Shown: positions 36,101-48,886 of the stretch, piece by piece
Layout of the letters: every line of letters begins with the position of its first letter
Numbering within the stretch: the stretch's first letter is position 1
From: Astrocystis sublimbata
Taxonomy: Eukaryota; Ascomycota; Sordariomycetes; Xylariales; Xylariaceae
Length of the DNA stretch: 64,000 bases
Direction: 5' to 3'
Assembly: GCA_022453515.1 (NCBI GenBank)
Contig: JAJNNY010000029.1
Span: 404,433-468,432 of the forward strand
Translations under genes and position numbers: made by a program
Notes under the pieces: model-generated
Databases searched by the model: none
What the model saw: the letters and a program-made list of their open reading frames with translations, nothing else
Told to the model about the DNA's origin: nothing

Positions 36101-39100
36101 TCGTCAGACTGGGCTTTGAGTTGTAGAGCTGGCTCGATCGCAAAGTCATCACCAACGACAGCCTCCAACCTATGATTGTCTTGTGGTACATCGTTCTTCT
36201 CAATGTCGCGCGGTGTAGTGTCATAGGCATTAGATGCTAGGTTGTCAGCCTTCTTCGACTGCTTCTTTTCCTTCGTTTTCTTGACAGTCTCGCGGACGTC
36301 GCTTTTCTTCTTCTCCACCGTCTCGCGTGAAGGAGATTGTATTGATACTCTATTGGCATGTCGAGCATTGTCGACGCTTTGAGATGGAATGCCATCCGAG
36401 GGGGCTTGAGAATCATCCACGTTCATGGGATCGACTTCATATCGAGTCTTGGTAGATTCGCGAAGTGTGCGATCGGAAACTTGGGCTTTGTATTTTGAAC
36501 GTACAGTTTCGTCGTACACGGAAGGAAAGTCTATGACCATTTTGTCCGCCACCAGGGGTTCGATGTCCATAGCAGAAGGTGGAGTTGTCACGATGTTGTC
36601 ATTTTTGGCGAGATGAGTACGCAGCTTCTTGTCTGGCTGGGCGGGGTAATCGAAAGGACGGTCGTGCTCGATATGGCTGCTTAGCTGCGCCGGAAACATG
36701 TCTATCGTGGTGGAAGCTTGATGATTGGACAGAGGGGATTGGGGTCGAGGCTCAGGAAACGGGAATCGATCATCGATGGCATCTGGGATCTTGCGCGGTG
36801 CTTGCGGCGAGGCGTGTTGGGGTGAACCAGCGTTCTCATCAAAGATTGACGGTTGGGGGGCTTCCATATCCTGGGACGACGCGACGACGGGGGTTTGTGA
36901 GCCTGGTGATGTCTCTTTCAAATCAACACCTTTAGCACGCTTCTTGTCTTTCTTGTCCTTCTTTGACTTCTTCCTGGATGGAAGCTCTGTTGCATCCTGG
37001 GGTTCCATAGATCCAACTTCAGGACTCGCCGACTCGGAAGACTTTGCGATATGATCATCTTTAGCGCTTTCAGCATGTTGTGCTCGTGGAATCTCTGACG
37101 TAGACACTATATCCAAATCTGACTGACTAGACTCTTGTTTGTTTTCCATGCTCTCTTGTATGTTCGTACGAGCAACGTGAGTTTCGGATTCAGGTGCAAA
37201 TTGCGACGCAACTTCGGGTTCTGTTCGGTTCAGTGTCGGCTTTTCGTTGTCGCCCTCGTCGCTGTTTGACTCTTCATTATGCTTGGGGAGACTCGTCGCG
37301 CGGGTTACATCACTGGGTCTAACCGTTACCGGTGATTCAGCATTAGAAGAGTCTTCGGTAATGGTCACTGCCTTCGAATCTGGGGTCTCAGGTTGAGTTA
37401 CATTGTCGACGTTAGACCATTTCCATGCCCAGGACAGCAAGTTGGTCATAGGGGTTTTAGTAGAGTCGGTGTTAGGGACATCGGGCGCTTCGTCCTCTTT
37501 GGGCTCTTCGTTCGAAGGGTCGGTCGGATCTTGCGAAGGGTTCTGGGATGAATCTTGCGTTGCCATCTTGTGTTTTCCACTTTGCTCCTTCGACGGTACA
37601 TTGTTCGAGACTTCCTCTGGTATATTGGAAAGAATTGTCGAGTCGCCACCAGGAGGTGCAGTGTCGCGCGGTAGTTGAGGATCATCCGTTGAGCTTGATA
37701 TTGGGTCATACGTTGCAGACATATCCTCGCTCAGTTTGTCGGAGTTCTGGGTGTGATCTAAGGGTGAGTTCATCTTGACTGCTGAGACGCCAGGGGACGA
37801 CGCCTGGGTTGTATCCCTATCACCAGGAACATCTGGTGTTTCGAGCAGGGCGGAATTGTCTTTTACTGGGATCAGGTCATCAGTAGCGGCAGGTTGCCCG
37901 ACTGTATCATCACTGATGATTAATTCGTTCTCGGCAGCTTGCGCGATAACAGTGTCTTGTTCAGGAACATTTTCTATGACAGGTTGCTTTTTTGCCTTGC
38001 GTTTGTCTTTTTTCGACTGCTTTGAGGGAATGATCTCGGGAGAGATATCAGCTACGTCAGCTTCTTTTTCTGGGACTTTGTCGGTTACTTCATGCGATAA
38101 CGCATCAACCGACTCAGCTAACTTGCCAGTCTGATCTTCCTCGATGGGCAACGGGTCCATTGCAGATCCCGAAGCTGTAGCGGTTACAGGCTTGGCGTCC
38201 CGGTCTACTTGACTAGCTTTCTTCTTTTTCTTCGACTTTTTGCTGGATGTGGTTTCAAGGAATGTGTCGTCAAGGTTCGTAGAGTTTTTCAAGCTCGTTT
38301 CTATGTCCTCCGCAAGAGATTGGTGATCAAGCAGTGTGTCGTATTGTTGTTCCTGTTCTGAGGGGTGTGTTGCCGTTGATTCTTCGACGGCTTCGGTACT
38401 GTCAAGCACCGGCTCCCCACCTGTTTGGCTTTCATGCTTATCCGAATCTACAGACTTCTTTCCCGACGCAAACTCGGACGATGAGTCTTCTACTCTGTCG
38501 TCACTGTTACCCATCTTCGTAGACTCGCTAGTTGTTGAGTTGTCAAAAGCCTGCTCTGACTGCTGCTTTTCTGAGAGATCTTCAATCTCAGCTTCTGGCC
38601 CTAATTCCCAGCTGACCTGGCTGGCTCGCTTCTTTTTCTTCTTATCCTTCTTCGACTTTTTAGTAGTTGCTGTGCTGTTTCCATCATCCACCTGGGGGGC
38701 AGCCTCCTGCGGTTGCGCCTCCTCTGGCTGCGTAGTCTCTGGCTGCGTAGTCTCTGGCTGCGTTGCTTCCGGCGCCTGCGGCAGCGTGAGACTATCAGTG
38801 CCGAGTTCTAGCCCAACCTCCGCTGTTGACCCTTCAATTGGCTCTTCTGTATCTGCTGTAGGAATTGGATGTTGATCCTGCGAAGAAAGCTGCGTTGTTG
38901 CATCGTCAAGGACGATGGGTTTATGGGTGTCATCTAACTGTAGCTCGGAATTTGAGTCTACTGCATCGTTCCGCATTGCCGAAGGGGCCGCCTCTGTCGC
39001 AGCCGCTGGTTCTGCTGTGACATCTTCTTGACTAGTACCGCTCAGCTCCTTGGAAATAGAATCCTGGTTCTCTGTGCCATGTGCGACCGATTGCTCTGTT

Positions 39101-42100
39101 GGTGGATCGAGAGAGTCGGACCCTTCCGGTTTGGGAGCATCAAGAGTTGATCCTGTATCAATTTCGGGCTGAAGCTCGACTTCGCTGGCACGTTTCTTTT
39201 TCTTCTTCTTGCTCTTCTTACTTGCAGTGGGTTCGACTACCTCTTCACTTTGCGAGGGTTCGGGCAGTGCATCTCTCGGCACATCAGCTTCTTCAGTTGG
39301 TTGGGGTTGGAGTCGCACGTCATCTTCACGATTTGGAACTTCGTCAATCTCACGCTGCTTTCCCTCTGAGCTCTCTGCTTCTGTTTGTATATCGACTGAG
39401 GGTGCCACGTCTCCCCCTTGATGATCCGATGCAGGAGCTTCAACGGAAATAGGGTCCAGAGGCGTTTCAATCGGGTCCTGAGCTGACTCCGTTTCTAGAA
39501 GCGCTTGCTTTTTCTTTTTCTTATCTTTTTTGATCTTCTTCGTTATTGGCGAATCAGCAAGCTCCTCTTGTTTCGTATCAGGCAGAGGATCTGCTTCTGG
39601 TACATCAAGTTCTCGCATTGGCTCGACTACAGGGGCATCATCCGCGACTGAGAGAGTACGAGTTTCTTCCAGCTGTTGGGCCTCCTCCTTAGGTGTAGGT
39701 TCAGCCTCCAGAATAGCATCCTGCTTCTTTTTCTTCTTGTCCTTTTTGCTCTTCTTCGAAGGTGTGGAAGGGGGTAAGTCGTCGCTGGGTGGAACATCCT
39801 TAACTGGCTCCTCACGGTGTGGTTGCTCAGATTCGATAACTGTGGGCAACTCAGGCACAACCTCAGTCTCTACTTGTGGCAGCGTAATTTCTCCTGCCTC
39901 TCCTGAATCAAGGGTGGCTGGTAAGACCTCTTGGGGCGCATCCTCTTGAGGAAGATCTCTTCGATCAAGTTCGTCAAGTGAGGGCTCGTCGCTAGGAAGC
40001 TTTGTAGGCAATTCATGTTGAGGATGTTCGGGTACCGACCGCGCTTCTGCCGGTAAATTTTCACCAGATTCATTGACCTGACGCGAAACTTCCTTGACTC
40101 CAAATTGCTCTTGTGGTACTTCACCTTGAGCTTTGTCCTCTGGTAGTGCTTCTTGTGGCTCATCGGCCTTGAATGACCCCATCAACGAGTCCCACAGAGT
40201 CTTCTTTTTCTTCTCTTTCTTGGTCTTCTTGTCGGGCTCGATAGAGCTAGTCTCGATGGATGCGGAGGCTTCAGATACTACGGTTTCGGGCAAAGCTGCT
40301 TCCGATACTGGAGTCTCAGTGACAATAGGCTCAGTGGCAACAGGTTCGGCGGCAGTAGGCTCATATGTGGATGGCTCTGTAACCGTGTTCGAAGATGATT
40401 TACCAGTTGGCGTCTCAGCTGAATCTTGTGCTGCAGTTTCTTGAGGAGCTTCGGTGTCTTGATTCTTTTTCTTCTTCTTCTTGTCTTTCTTGCTCTTTTT
40501 CGTTGGCATCACAGGAACGATGGGCTCTTCTTCATTGACATGTTCAATTGCCGGCTCTTGCGCCTGATCCTCGGTGGATTCGCCTGAGATGACAGCTTCT
40601 GTCAGAGCAGAATCTACCGTTGACTGCTCTTCCTGGAGTCCTTTAGCCAGAGGATCAGACTCATTCTCTTTCATCTCATCTGGTTTGTCTTGCTGCGAGG
40701 AAGCAGGGTGAATGTTGCTCGGGCCAGTGGCCGATTCTTCCGTCAGCCCATCTTTCTCCACTGGTTGGACATTATCAATGGTAGTGGGCTCAGCAGGTTC
40801 CATGACGACTTCTTGAAGTAATTCGTCCTCCCAGGAAGCATTGGGCTTGTCATCCTTTTCTACAGACTCAATTTGTGGACCAGCTTGGGTAGGGGTTGTA
40901 GTTCTATCACGACCATGCTCGTCAATGGCGATAGACTCAAAGGGATCAGGATGCTCGTTCTTGGGAGTGCTATCATCTTGTAGCACAGTCTGATCCTGCA
41001 TTGCAACCGCATCCTCAAAGACATCAGACTCAGTATTCTTGTCCTCGTCCATGTCAGCAGGGACTGTGGGGACGGCTTCCAATCGTTCCACTTCAGGTGG
41101 CGCAATGTCTGCGAGGATCTGCCTGTTGTCAATAGGAACGTCTTCTTCCTGAGCAGCAGCCTTCTTCTTCTTCTTCTTGTCCTTCTTGCTCTTCTTCGTC
41201 GATGCAGAAGCAGGGGTGTCCTCTGTATTCTCAGACTTGGGTGGATCTTCAATTAGGAGACTTTGAGGTTCCATTGATAGACTAGTGGCATCCGAAGATA
41301 AATTTTCAGAGCGATCTAGAACAGGGTTGAGCGGTAGTTCTGGGACCGCATCTTGATCTAACAAGGCGGTTGGCGCATCTCGTGTCATATCAACATCGTT
41401 TGCTTCATTGAACGCAGATTTAGCGAAATCATCTGTCGTGGCTGCCTCAAAGGTCGGGCCCAGATCTTGAGCATGGGATAGCTTTTCGGTTTGGGAATCA
41501 CTGAGGTCATTGGAGAGACCGATTTCAGTCTGCCGGGGGTAGTCAGGACTGGGTTGGAAGAGGTCTGATGCGAGTTCTGCTGTGGATTCTGGAATGTTGT
41601 CTATCACGGGCTCCGCAGGCGATTCCGCAGGCGGTTCGTCATCTTGCAAACTAGCTCGCTTCTTTTTCTTGTCATTTTTGCTCCTCTTGCTAGAATCTGG
41701 GCTGACAACGTCATCGCCTTTGCTTTCCTCTGTTAGAAGTGATGCGCCAGGGTCAGAAGTATCAACGGCTTGTGAAGTAGTCGAGGTCTCGGCACCGAGA
41801 TCCGTCTCCGGTAGGGACGGCTCGGGTTCTAGCGCACCTTCTTGCTTCTTTTTCTTCTTCTTGTCCTTCTTGCTCTTCTTAGACGTTGTCAGCTCAGCAG
41901 TGTCTGTCGGGGGTGCGTCATCAACAGGTGGCTGAGCAGAGGACAAGTCGATGGGGTCAGACAGATCTAAAGAGCGATGGGTTTCGGTAAATGCCTCTGG
42001 TGCGACAGGGATCGATTCGCCTTCCTCGCGAGAATCGACTGCGCTGATAGGATCTTGAACATGTTGAGAAATGACAGCTTCCTCGCTGTTTTCTGGTAAC

Positions 42101-45100
42101 GCCTCAGTCGCTGTCTGTTCGGGCACAGCTTCAACGCTCGCACTTTCCGTCGCATCGGGTTGGTCGTCAAGAATCCGACTGTCTCGCTTTTTCTTTTTCT
42201 TATCCTTCTTGGATTTGCGAGTGACCGTCGGCTCAGAAGCTTGCTCTTCAATGATTTGTGATTCAAGAGACTGCTCCGGCTCCTGGGCCGATGACGGAAT
42301 CGGTTCGCCAATGTCCGACTCATATATGGCAGGATTCGTCTGAGAACTGGTTGCATTTTCTGGTGGCAGAACAGCGGCTTCGTTGGATTGAACATCCTGA
42401 CTGGTTACGTCTTGCTCATTCGAGATAGAAGTTGAAGTGGTGAGTGTCTCTTGTGGCAAGGATCTCTGTTCATCCGTTGGAGGGTTCGTGATATCAGATG
42501 CTTCGGAGATCTCAGGGGCAATGCTTTCAAGGACAGGCTCCGATATAACTGTTGTTTCTTCTTGGGTCTGGAGTTCAACGTCCATGGCTGAGCTTGTAGG
42601 TGCGTCAGATGAGCTTAGTTCGGCGTCGAGAACTTTGCTAGCCTTTTTAGCCTTTTTCTTCTCCTTTTTGCTCTTCTTGGTGGGGGCTTCAGGCAGTGGA
42701 TCGTCTCGTATTGCATCCTCAATAGCCGTTTGTTCAGTAGCTTGATCCACTACCGGTTCAAATGGCTGTTCAACAGGCTGTTCAATGGTCGGCTCAGAAG
42801 CTTGCTCAGTTGTCTGCTCAACTATCTCATCCGCAAGCAGTTGAGCAATTTGCTCATCTGTCAGTTCAGCAGCTACCTCTTCGAGTAAGGCTGCATCACT
42901 TAGCCCGGAATCATCTTCCTGTGGTACAGTGGCTGGGGCAGATACTTGATTGTCTTCAAGAAGAACGCCTTGATCAGAGGACGCTGTCAAATCGGGCAGT
43001 TCAGATGCAGGCACTTCCGTTGGGGATTCTTGAGACTCCTGGGGCTTTCCCTTGCGCTTCTTCTTGTCCTTCTTACTTTTCTTTGGTGTAGAAGGAGGTT
43101 CATCGGCTGCAGTGGCTAAAGAAGGCTCCTCCACAAGTGACGTAGTCTCAATTGGAGCCATGTCCTCTACTGATGCCGGATCTTCTGTCTGATCTTGAGC
43201 ATCTGTTTCGCCTCGAGGTTGCGCGTCTACAGTAACATCTTGCAAGAGGTGATCACTGATCTTACTTGTGTTTGCGATTTCGTTGTCTGTGTTTTGTTTC
43301 GAGACCTGATCATCGTTTGCCTCAGGAGACAAGGCCGTGTGTGAAGACAATTCTTCAGGAATGTCGATGGCGATTTCTTCATCGGGCGGCGAGGCAACGG
43401 AAGAGGGATCGAAATCAACAAGTTTTGGATCCGCATGATCATGATGTCCTTGAGCATCAGAAACCTCTTTGACGTCGTGGGGCGCATCAGGTGTCAGGTC
43501 TTCTGGCTGCGCAAATGTTGTCGACGTCTCAGGGAGTACTTCTGTCGGCTCATCTATGAGGTCAGACGAGATATCTCTACTGGTGGTTTCGGTTGGGATT
43601 TCGGTAGATTCCTCAATAGGGTCCGCAAATTGAACACTTTGGCGCTTCTTTTTCTTGCTCTTTTTCGACTGCTTGGGACTCTGTGGGTCATCCATTTGGG
43701 TAGGCTGCAAGCCCTCGACGACGTCCGAAGCAGAAGCCGGAGTGGGAGCTGAGCCCTCAGCCTCGCCTTGAACCCGACTTAGCTGCGTGTTTTCTAGCTC
43801 TCCAGTCGGCAGGGGTTCTTCTATGCTACCAGTTGGCTGAGCGACATCGTGGCCACTTTCCTCAATTGTATCAACTGGTGGGTCGGTCGACTTCTCGCTT
43901 GGATCTAACAAACCCAGACTAGGTGCTGCATCTGCACTTTCCTGCACACTAGACGAGTCGGTTGCCACAGGTTTAACGTCATCATTGCCCAAGTCCTGCT
44001 GTGTAGCAGCTTGTTTCTTCTTCTTGTCTTTCTTGGACTTCTTCTTGCTTGATGCGATTTCAACCTCTGGCTCTGCTTGATCTGGTTCTTTAGGGACTGG
44101 TGCTTCGGTCTCGGTAGTAGAAAACACGTTTAGTTCCGGTTCGGTCAGCGGCGCCTCAGGGGTATCCTCGACAGCAGTCGGCTCCGTTTCTATGCAGGGC
44201 CTGTTGACGTCTTCGAGCGCATTGATATCCTCCGTTTTGACATCCTGTGTCTCTATTTCTTCGTACAGAGCAGGCCCTGCTTGGGTTTGGTCGGCACTGA
44301 GCTCTGTTTCACGAGGAGATGCCGATTGTTCAGCATGAGAAACATCTTGGCTGTCCGGTGCCCTCTCCTCCGGCAGAGCCCCTTCTAAAGACGTTGTATC
44401 CTCTTGTAATGCCGCTTTCTTGTCTTTCTTCGCTTTCTTGGACTTCTTACTTGAGCTAATGGTGTCAGGCTCTGCGTTTTCGGTGAACGGCAACGTCTGC
44501 TCTGCGACGGTTTGGTCTGGCTCAGCCGTTTCGTCGCCAATACCGGGAACATCGTGAATAATGGGCAAGGCCTCTACAGGTTGATCAACTAGGCCCGTTT
44601 GCTCTAATGAGATGTCCTTAGTAATCTGCTCTGGGATATCTTCACTTTGGGCAGCCGTGGCAGAGGTTTCAGGGTTGTCGGATAATTCTGAGATGCTCTG
44701 CTGCTTCTTTTTCTTCTTCTTGGCTTTCTTCTTGCTTTGTGGTTCTTCGGACACGTCTACGGGTTTGTCAGCCTCGTGACCACTGACTTCATCCGACAGC
44801 AGAGCTTGAGTCTCACTCATAGGCTCGGTGGCTTCAAGTGGTGTCACATGCAAATCATCAATGGCTTCTTCGGTAAGCAGGTCTTTTGCCGCATCAGAAG
44901 CCTGAGGCTCTTGCTGATTTTCTGATTCCATCAAATCATGCGGAGCGGATAGTCGAACCGCGTCTGCCGTCTGTGCATCTAAGGGTACCGCGTTCGATTC
45001 ATCGTGTGGGGATGACTCAACGTCCTTACTCTCAAGTGAATCAAGTTGAGGTTCTCTTTCCACAATTCCTGTTTTGACTGTAGCAGGGTCCGCAGCACTA

Positions 45101-48100
45101 TCTGACGGTTGAGTCGCTTCGGATTCGACTTTGAGTAACTCGTCAAGTCCACTGGAAGGTGCAGCCAGACTTCGCTCAGCGTCCTCAACAGGAGTCTCTA
45201 GCGTGTGTTCAGTGGCCGCCGTTGGGGTATGTTCTGTCTCAACTGCAGCATTGGTCTCATCTGGCGCTTGCGATAAGGGCAAGTCGGCCTCTCTCGTTTG
45301 GACATCTTCCACAACTTCAGTATCGGTCCTGACATCAGATAGGGCAGAGGGTTCCTGCTCTTGCGTTTGAGCGTTCTTCCCCTTCTTCTTTTTCTTGGAC
45401 TTCTTCGAAGAAACAATTGGAGCTTCTTCGTCAATGGGTGCGATATAAAGCGGCTCTTCGAAGGTGTCTTCTTTCGGTTCCAGATGCAGATGTTCAGGCT
45501 CAAATGATGGGGCTTGAGAATCGTCAACTTGCTCAAGCATCTGCTCATGCATTTGCTCCACAGGGATTTCTGCAGTATCTTGGTCCAGAACTGGTGGTGC
45601 AGATTCGGCTGGCGTGGATTCCTCGGCATAAGCAGCGATAGACGGCTCCTCTGGAGATGCCGCCTTCTTTCCCTTCTTCTTTTTACTTGTCTTGGGTGAA
45701 GTTAAGGGGCTTTCGAAGAGTGCTGGAGTCGATGGTGCTTCATGTTCTCGTACATTTTGTTCTGCAACAGGAGTCTCATTCTCGCCGACAGGCGTAGGAT
45801 CTTCAATCGCTGGCTTATCATTCGTTGTGGTCTCCTCCAGACCCTGGCGTTCGGGAACTTTGGACGGTTCCCGTTCTTCTGCTTCCAGATCCTTAGCTAG
45901 AGATTTGCCCTTCTTGTTCTTCTTCTTTTTACCCTTCTTTGATGTAGCGGCAAGCTCCTCGGCAACGGGATCATCTGTAGGGGCAGCGTCGATAGGTACC
46001 TCCGAGGGAGAAATAGTCTCAATCAGACCCGCGTCGGTAGTTTCAATGAGGTCGTCGACAGGACTCTTCACCGCTGTCTCTAGAGCAGCCTCAGCGAGAG
46101 CTTCCGAAGCTTCCATAGGGTTTGCATGAGCGTGTTCGACATGGCCTTCAGAAGCAACATTGGCAGGATCTTGGGCAATAGTATCGTCGAGGGCTTTGAC
46201 GGAGGTTTGACCTGGGGCATCCACAAGACTCTTTAGGTAGGTGTCCTCGGCGGGGGCAACAACAGTTTGTGCAACATTTTCAGCAGAGTCTACAACGGAA
46301 GCCTCAATCAGAGGGTCAAGAGGGGCTTCGGTAGGGACTTCGAGGGCACGACTTTGTGCATCAAGGTGGTCATCTGGCCATGCGGCATCCTGGGCATCTT
46401 TAGCCGTAAGCACATCACCAGGCAGGTCAGCAGGAAAATCGAAGAATTCATCTTGTTCCTCCTCCGGCAGTGGAATTTCAGCAGCTATGTTGTAATCCTC
46501 GACAGAGCCTTGACTCTGTACTCTCCTCTTCTTTTTCTTATCTTTCTTGGAAAGCTTGGCTGGAGTGGAATCCTCTTCATTCTCTGCGACATTCTCGATC
46601 GATTCCGGAATGTCATTGCTCGAGGTGATCTCTGGTTCTTCGGTCGCCTGGAGACTGGAAGCTTCTGCTGGTGGCTCAATCTCTCGAGACTTGTTCTTAC
46701 CTTTCTTGCTCTTCTTAGACCTCTTGCCGGAAAGAGGGGCAATTTCTTCAGGCTCAACAGGTTCAATGGCCTTGGGCTCGCCCCGGTCAATGGACTCGTC
46801 AAACGGTGTTACATCTGCTGCGATATTGTCTTTGGTGTCCGTTGGCACTTCATGAGAACGCATGAACTCCTCGATGGCAGCATTAGCAACCAAGGTGCCT
46901 GCAGCCAGACCAGCTGCTCCGCTTAGCAGGTCGCTGTCCTTCAAGTCGGGCACGGGCTCTTCCAACTTAGCAAGAGCCGCTTGTCTTTCAGCTACCCTCA
47001 AAGTAGGCGAACCTTCAGATGTGTCGGCATGTGTAGACCTCATGGGCACTTGGGCTCGAGTAGTACAGATATGAGCTACGATTTTGGACATCGGATCTGT
47101 AGCGTCGGACTTTGCCGTCGGACTCCTCCAATTCTTCTATTGGTCGCATTGAGGGGCAGGTTAGGTGAGCCTGGACGTTGCTCCAAGGTTTCTTGCGTGA
47201 AAGGGGGGCTCTGAAGGTCATCCTGAGGGGTAAACGAATCACGTCGTGTTGTATCGTGCTCATCAGGCGGGGTATCCGAATTCAGCAGCGGGATCTCCTC
47301 CTCGAGTGTAGTTGGCGTAACTGCTGTACCACGAGACGTTTTCTCGACCAACAGTAATGGCTTGAATGCTCGAGAACTATCCCATGACATAGGTCTTGCG
47401 CGAGGCTTTGAGGTCGTATCTGGTGTTCCCGAGGTTACAGGAGATGAATCACGAGGTGACTTTGTTGTGACGCTGGGAGAGCCTGGAGAGTTCCTGTGCC
47501 CTAGCCGAAATTGAATGGGAATTGCACTATGGCCTTGGTGTCTTCACCCTGAGTGGGGTTTCACTACGTCGTCGGACGTGTGAAGACTTCTCACTCAGCA
47601 GCTGCTGTTCTCTCTTGTCTTCTGGAGTACATGGACGACTCTCTGGGAGGGGGGGGATGCCTTCGTCAAGATCAGGCACAGGAGTGCTCGGTCTGCTTGG
47701 GGGTAAGGCAACAGGTCACCGTACTTTGGATCTATAGCTGGACGTATTTCCCGCTCCACAATTTCAGGGTCAATGATTTCTTCCTCGGGGGTGGACTCGG
47801 CTGCCGGTCGCTAGGGTTCGTATCAAGGGATAGGCCTGTCGCTGGCGCCGTGTCGACAGGCTTGTCGGAAAAGGTTCTGTTTCCCAGAGCAAACGCAGCG
47901 CCCCTTAAGCCGACACTTGTGCCAAGAGCGCCGGCATTAACTAAAAAAGACTTGCCGTCACGGTCTTGTGTGCGCGACTGCTCTCTTCCTTCGCTGAAGC
48001 CGAAAGATGACCTAAAACGGTCAAAGAAGCTCGATGTCCCACTCTGCCTGTTGGCGTTTGGATCGGGCATCTCTCTTGCTTCCACGGGGACTGGTTCTTC

Positions 48101-48803
48101 ATCGTCCAATGTATCACCATGAGGTCCGCTAGCTGCGCTTCTTTGTGACTCTTCCTGGATTATTTTCGGAGGCGAGACTGCTCGGGGGGGTGACACGGTG
48201 CCGGACACTTGCTCAAACCGTTTCCTAAGACCTTCTGCAGACCCTTCCCGAATAGTTGAGGATCTGGCAACTGAGCGGGAAAGGGGTTTAGCATGCGTAG
48301 TTGAGTCGCCAATAGCCTTCGGTTTCTTTGATTTTTTTGGCAAGTCGACCCATTCCTCGTCAATCCGGTGTACTCTCCACCTCGGTTACTGTAAGAGTCA
48401 ACGATATCCCTAGAACGACCCGTGCCATCCTTCAGTATCGTCAATTAGTTCCATGGGGTAGTCCCAGCGATCAGCAGCACCATCTCTTGCACTCTCCCGA
48501 GCTTGCGCTTCAGGATTGATGTACCAGAAGATCGTGGAAGGAAATCAGCGTCGCCCAAATCCCACTGAACACTTTTTCTCTTCTCAGATGAAACAGAACA
48601 TCGGCCAGAAAAGGGACAATTTCGGGCTCTGCTTGATGAAGCGAGTTGTCGTCCACTACCTCTCGAGACGACACAGAGCCTTTTTTGCTCTTCTTTTCTT
48701 CTTTCTTCTTGTCCTTGCTAGGCGGGGACCTTTCCATTCCCCCCGGGCAAGAGGGTCATAGTTTCAATAACTTGCTGGGGTTCGTGAGAGGATGATGCCC
48801 ACG
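33113..48803 (-). CDS. Giant Lys/Glu-repeat protein, left copy: 3' end complete, 5' end frameshifted and truncated
   Basis: Mirror copy of the gene at 48821-64000. The last exon is 34618-33113 (501 codons plus stop), joined across a 59-nt intron (34619-34677) to an exon that stays open from 34678 to about 47038. Beyond that, several single-base indels relative to the right copy break the frame repeatedly up to 48803, where the copy ends at the hinge. It alone shows the whole C-terminus: a coiled coil from MRRRQSMQVMELENKVEQLI (ATG at 34561), a helical conserved region with DFLRLKDEDHFDHRC, SDRVARRDIFMSL and FTRYLFGMDREQRQKLKSLE, then a Ser/Thr/Pro tail ending TPPGYM. The type matches the very large fungal proteins annotated as involucrin repeat protein, some of which are the Woronin-body tether Leashin; that identity is inference. 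The frameshifts look like read errors rather than true decay. Confidence 0.8.
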
Positions 48804-48820
48804 AGTACGTGACCTTGGCT
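33697..48820 (-). repeat. Left arm of giant inverted repeat
   Basis: Reverse complement of 48870-64000. Coordinates pair so that left plus right equals 97697 over the outer 13 kb (for example 34561 with 63136, 34619 with 63078). The reading frame is identical to the right arm with no indel from 34678 to 47038, whereas 47039-48803 carries about twenty or more differences. The arm may extend left of 33697; that cannot be tested because the partner lies outside the window. Confidence 0.98.
47039..48803 (-). other. Error-dense segment of the left arm
   Basis: Compared with the right arm this segment has extra or missing single bases mainly in homopolymers: an extra C at about 47039, one T fewer at about 47092, extra C at about 47125, extra G at about 47154, extra C at about 47533, one A fewer at about 47705, one G fewer at about 47791, one C fewer at about 48366, extra C at about 48429. 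One substitution is seen at 47631. Differences cluster at 48690-48803. The result is frameshifts in what is otherwise the same gene. Confidence 0.9.
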
Positions 48821-48886
48821 GAAGATGCCCAAGCTATTGGTGCATCCGTTGACCAGGTGGATGAAAGGAAGCCAAGGTCACGTACT
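48804..48886. other. Palindrome hinge: 17-bp perfect stem and 49-nt loop
   Basis: 48804-48820 is the exact reverse complement of 48870-48886 (AGCCAAGGTCACGTACT). The unpaired 49 nt between them (48821-48869) read in frame with the right-hand gene, so the loop is ordinary coding DNA rather than adapter-like sequence. Just outside the stem the left arm lacks about ten bases present on the right. Confidence 0.95.

Noticed and set aside
34678..47091. Two functional paralogous giant genes in divergent orientation
   Set aside because: The copies are the same sequence over 13 kb, neither has a start codon or promoter, and there is no intergenic space between them.
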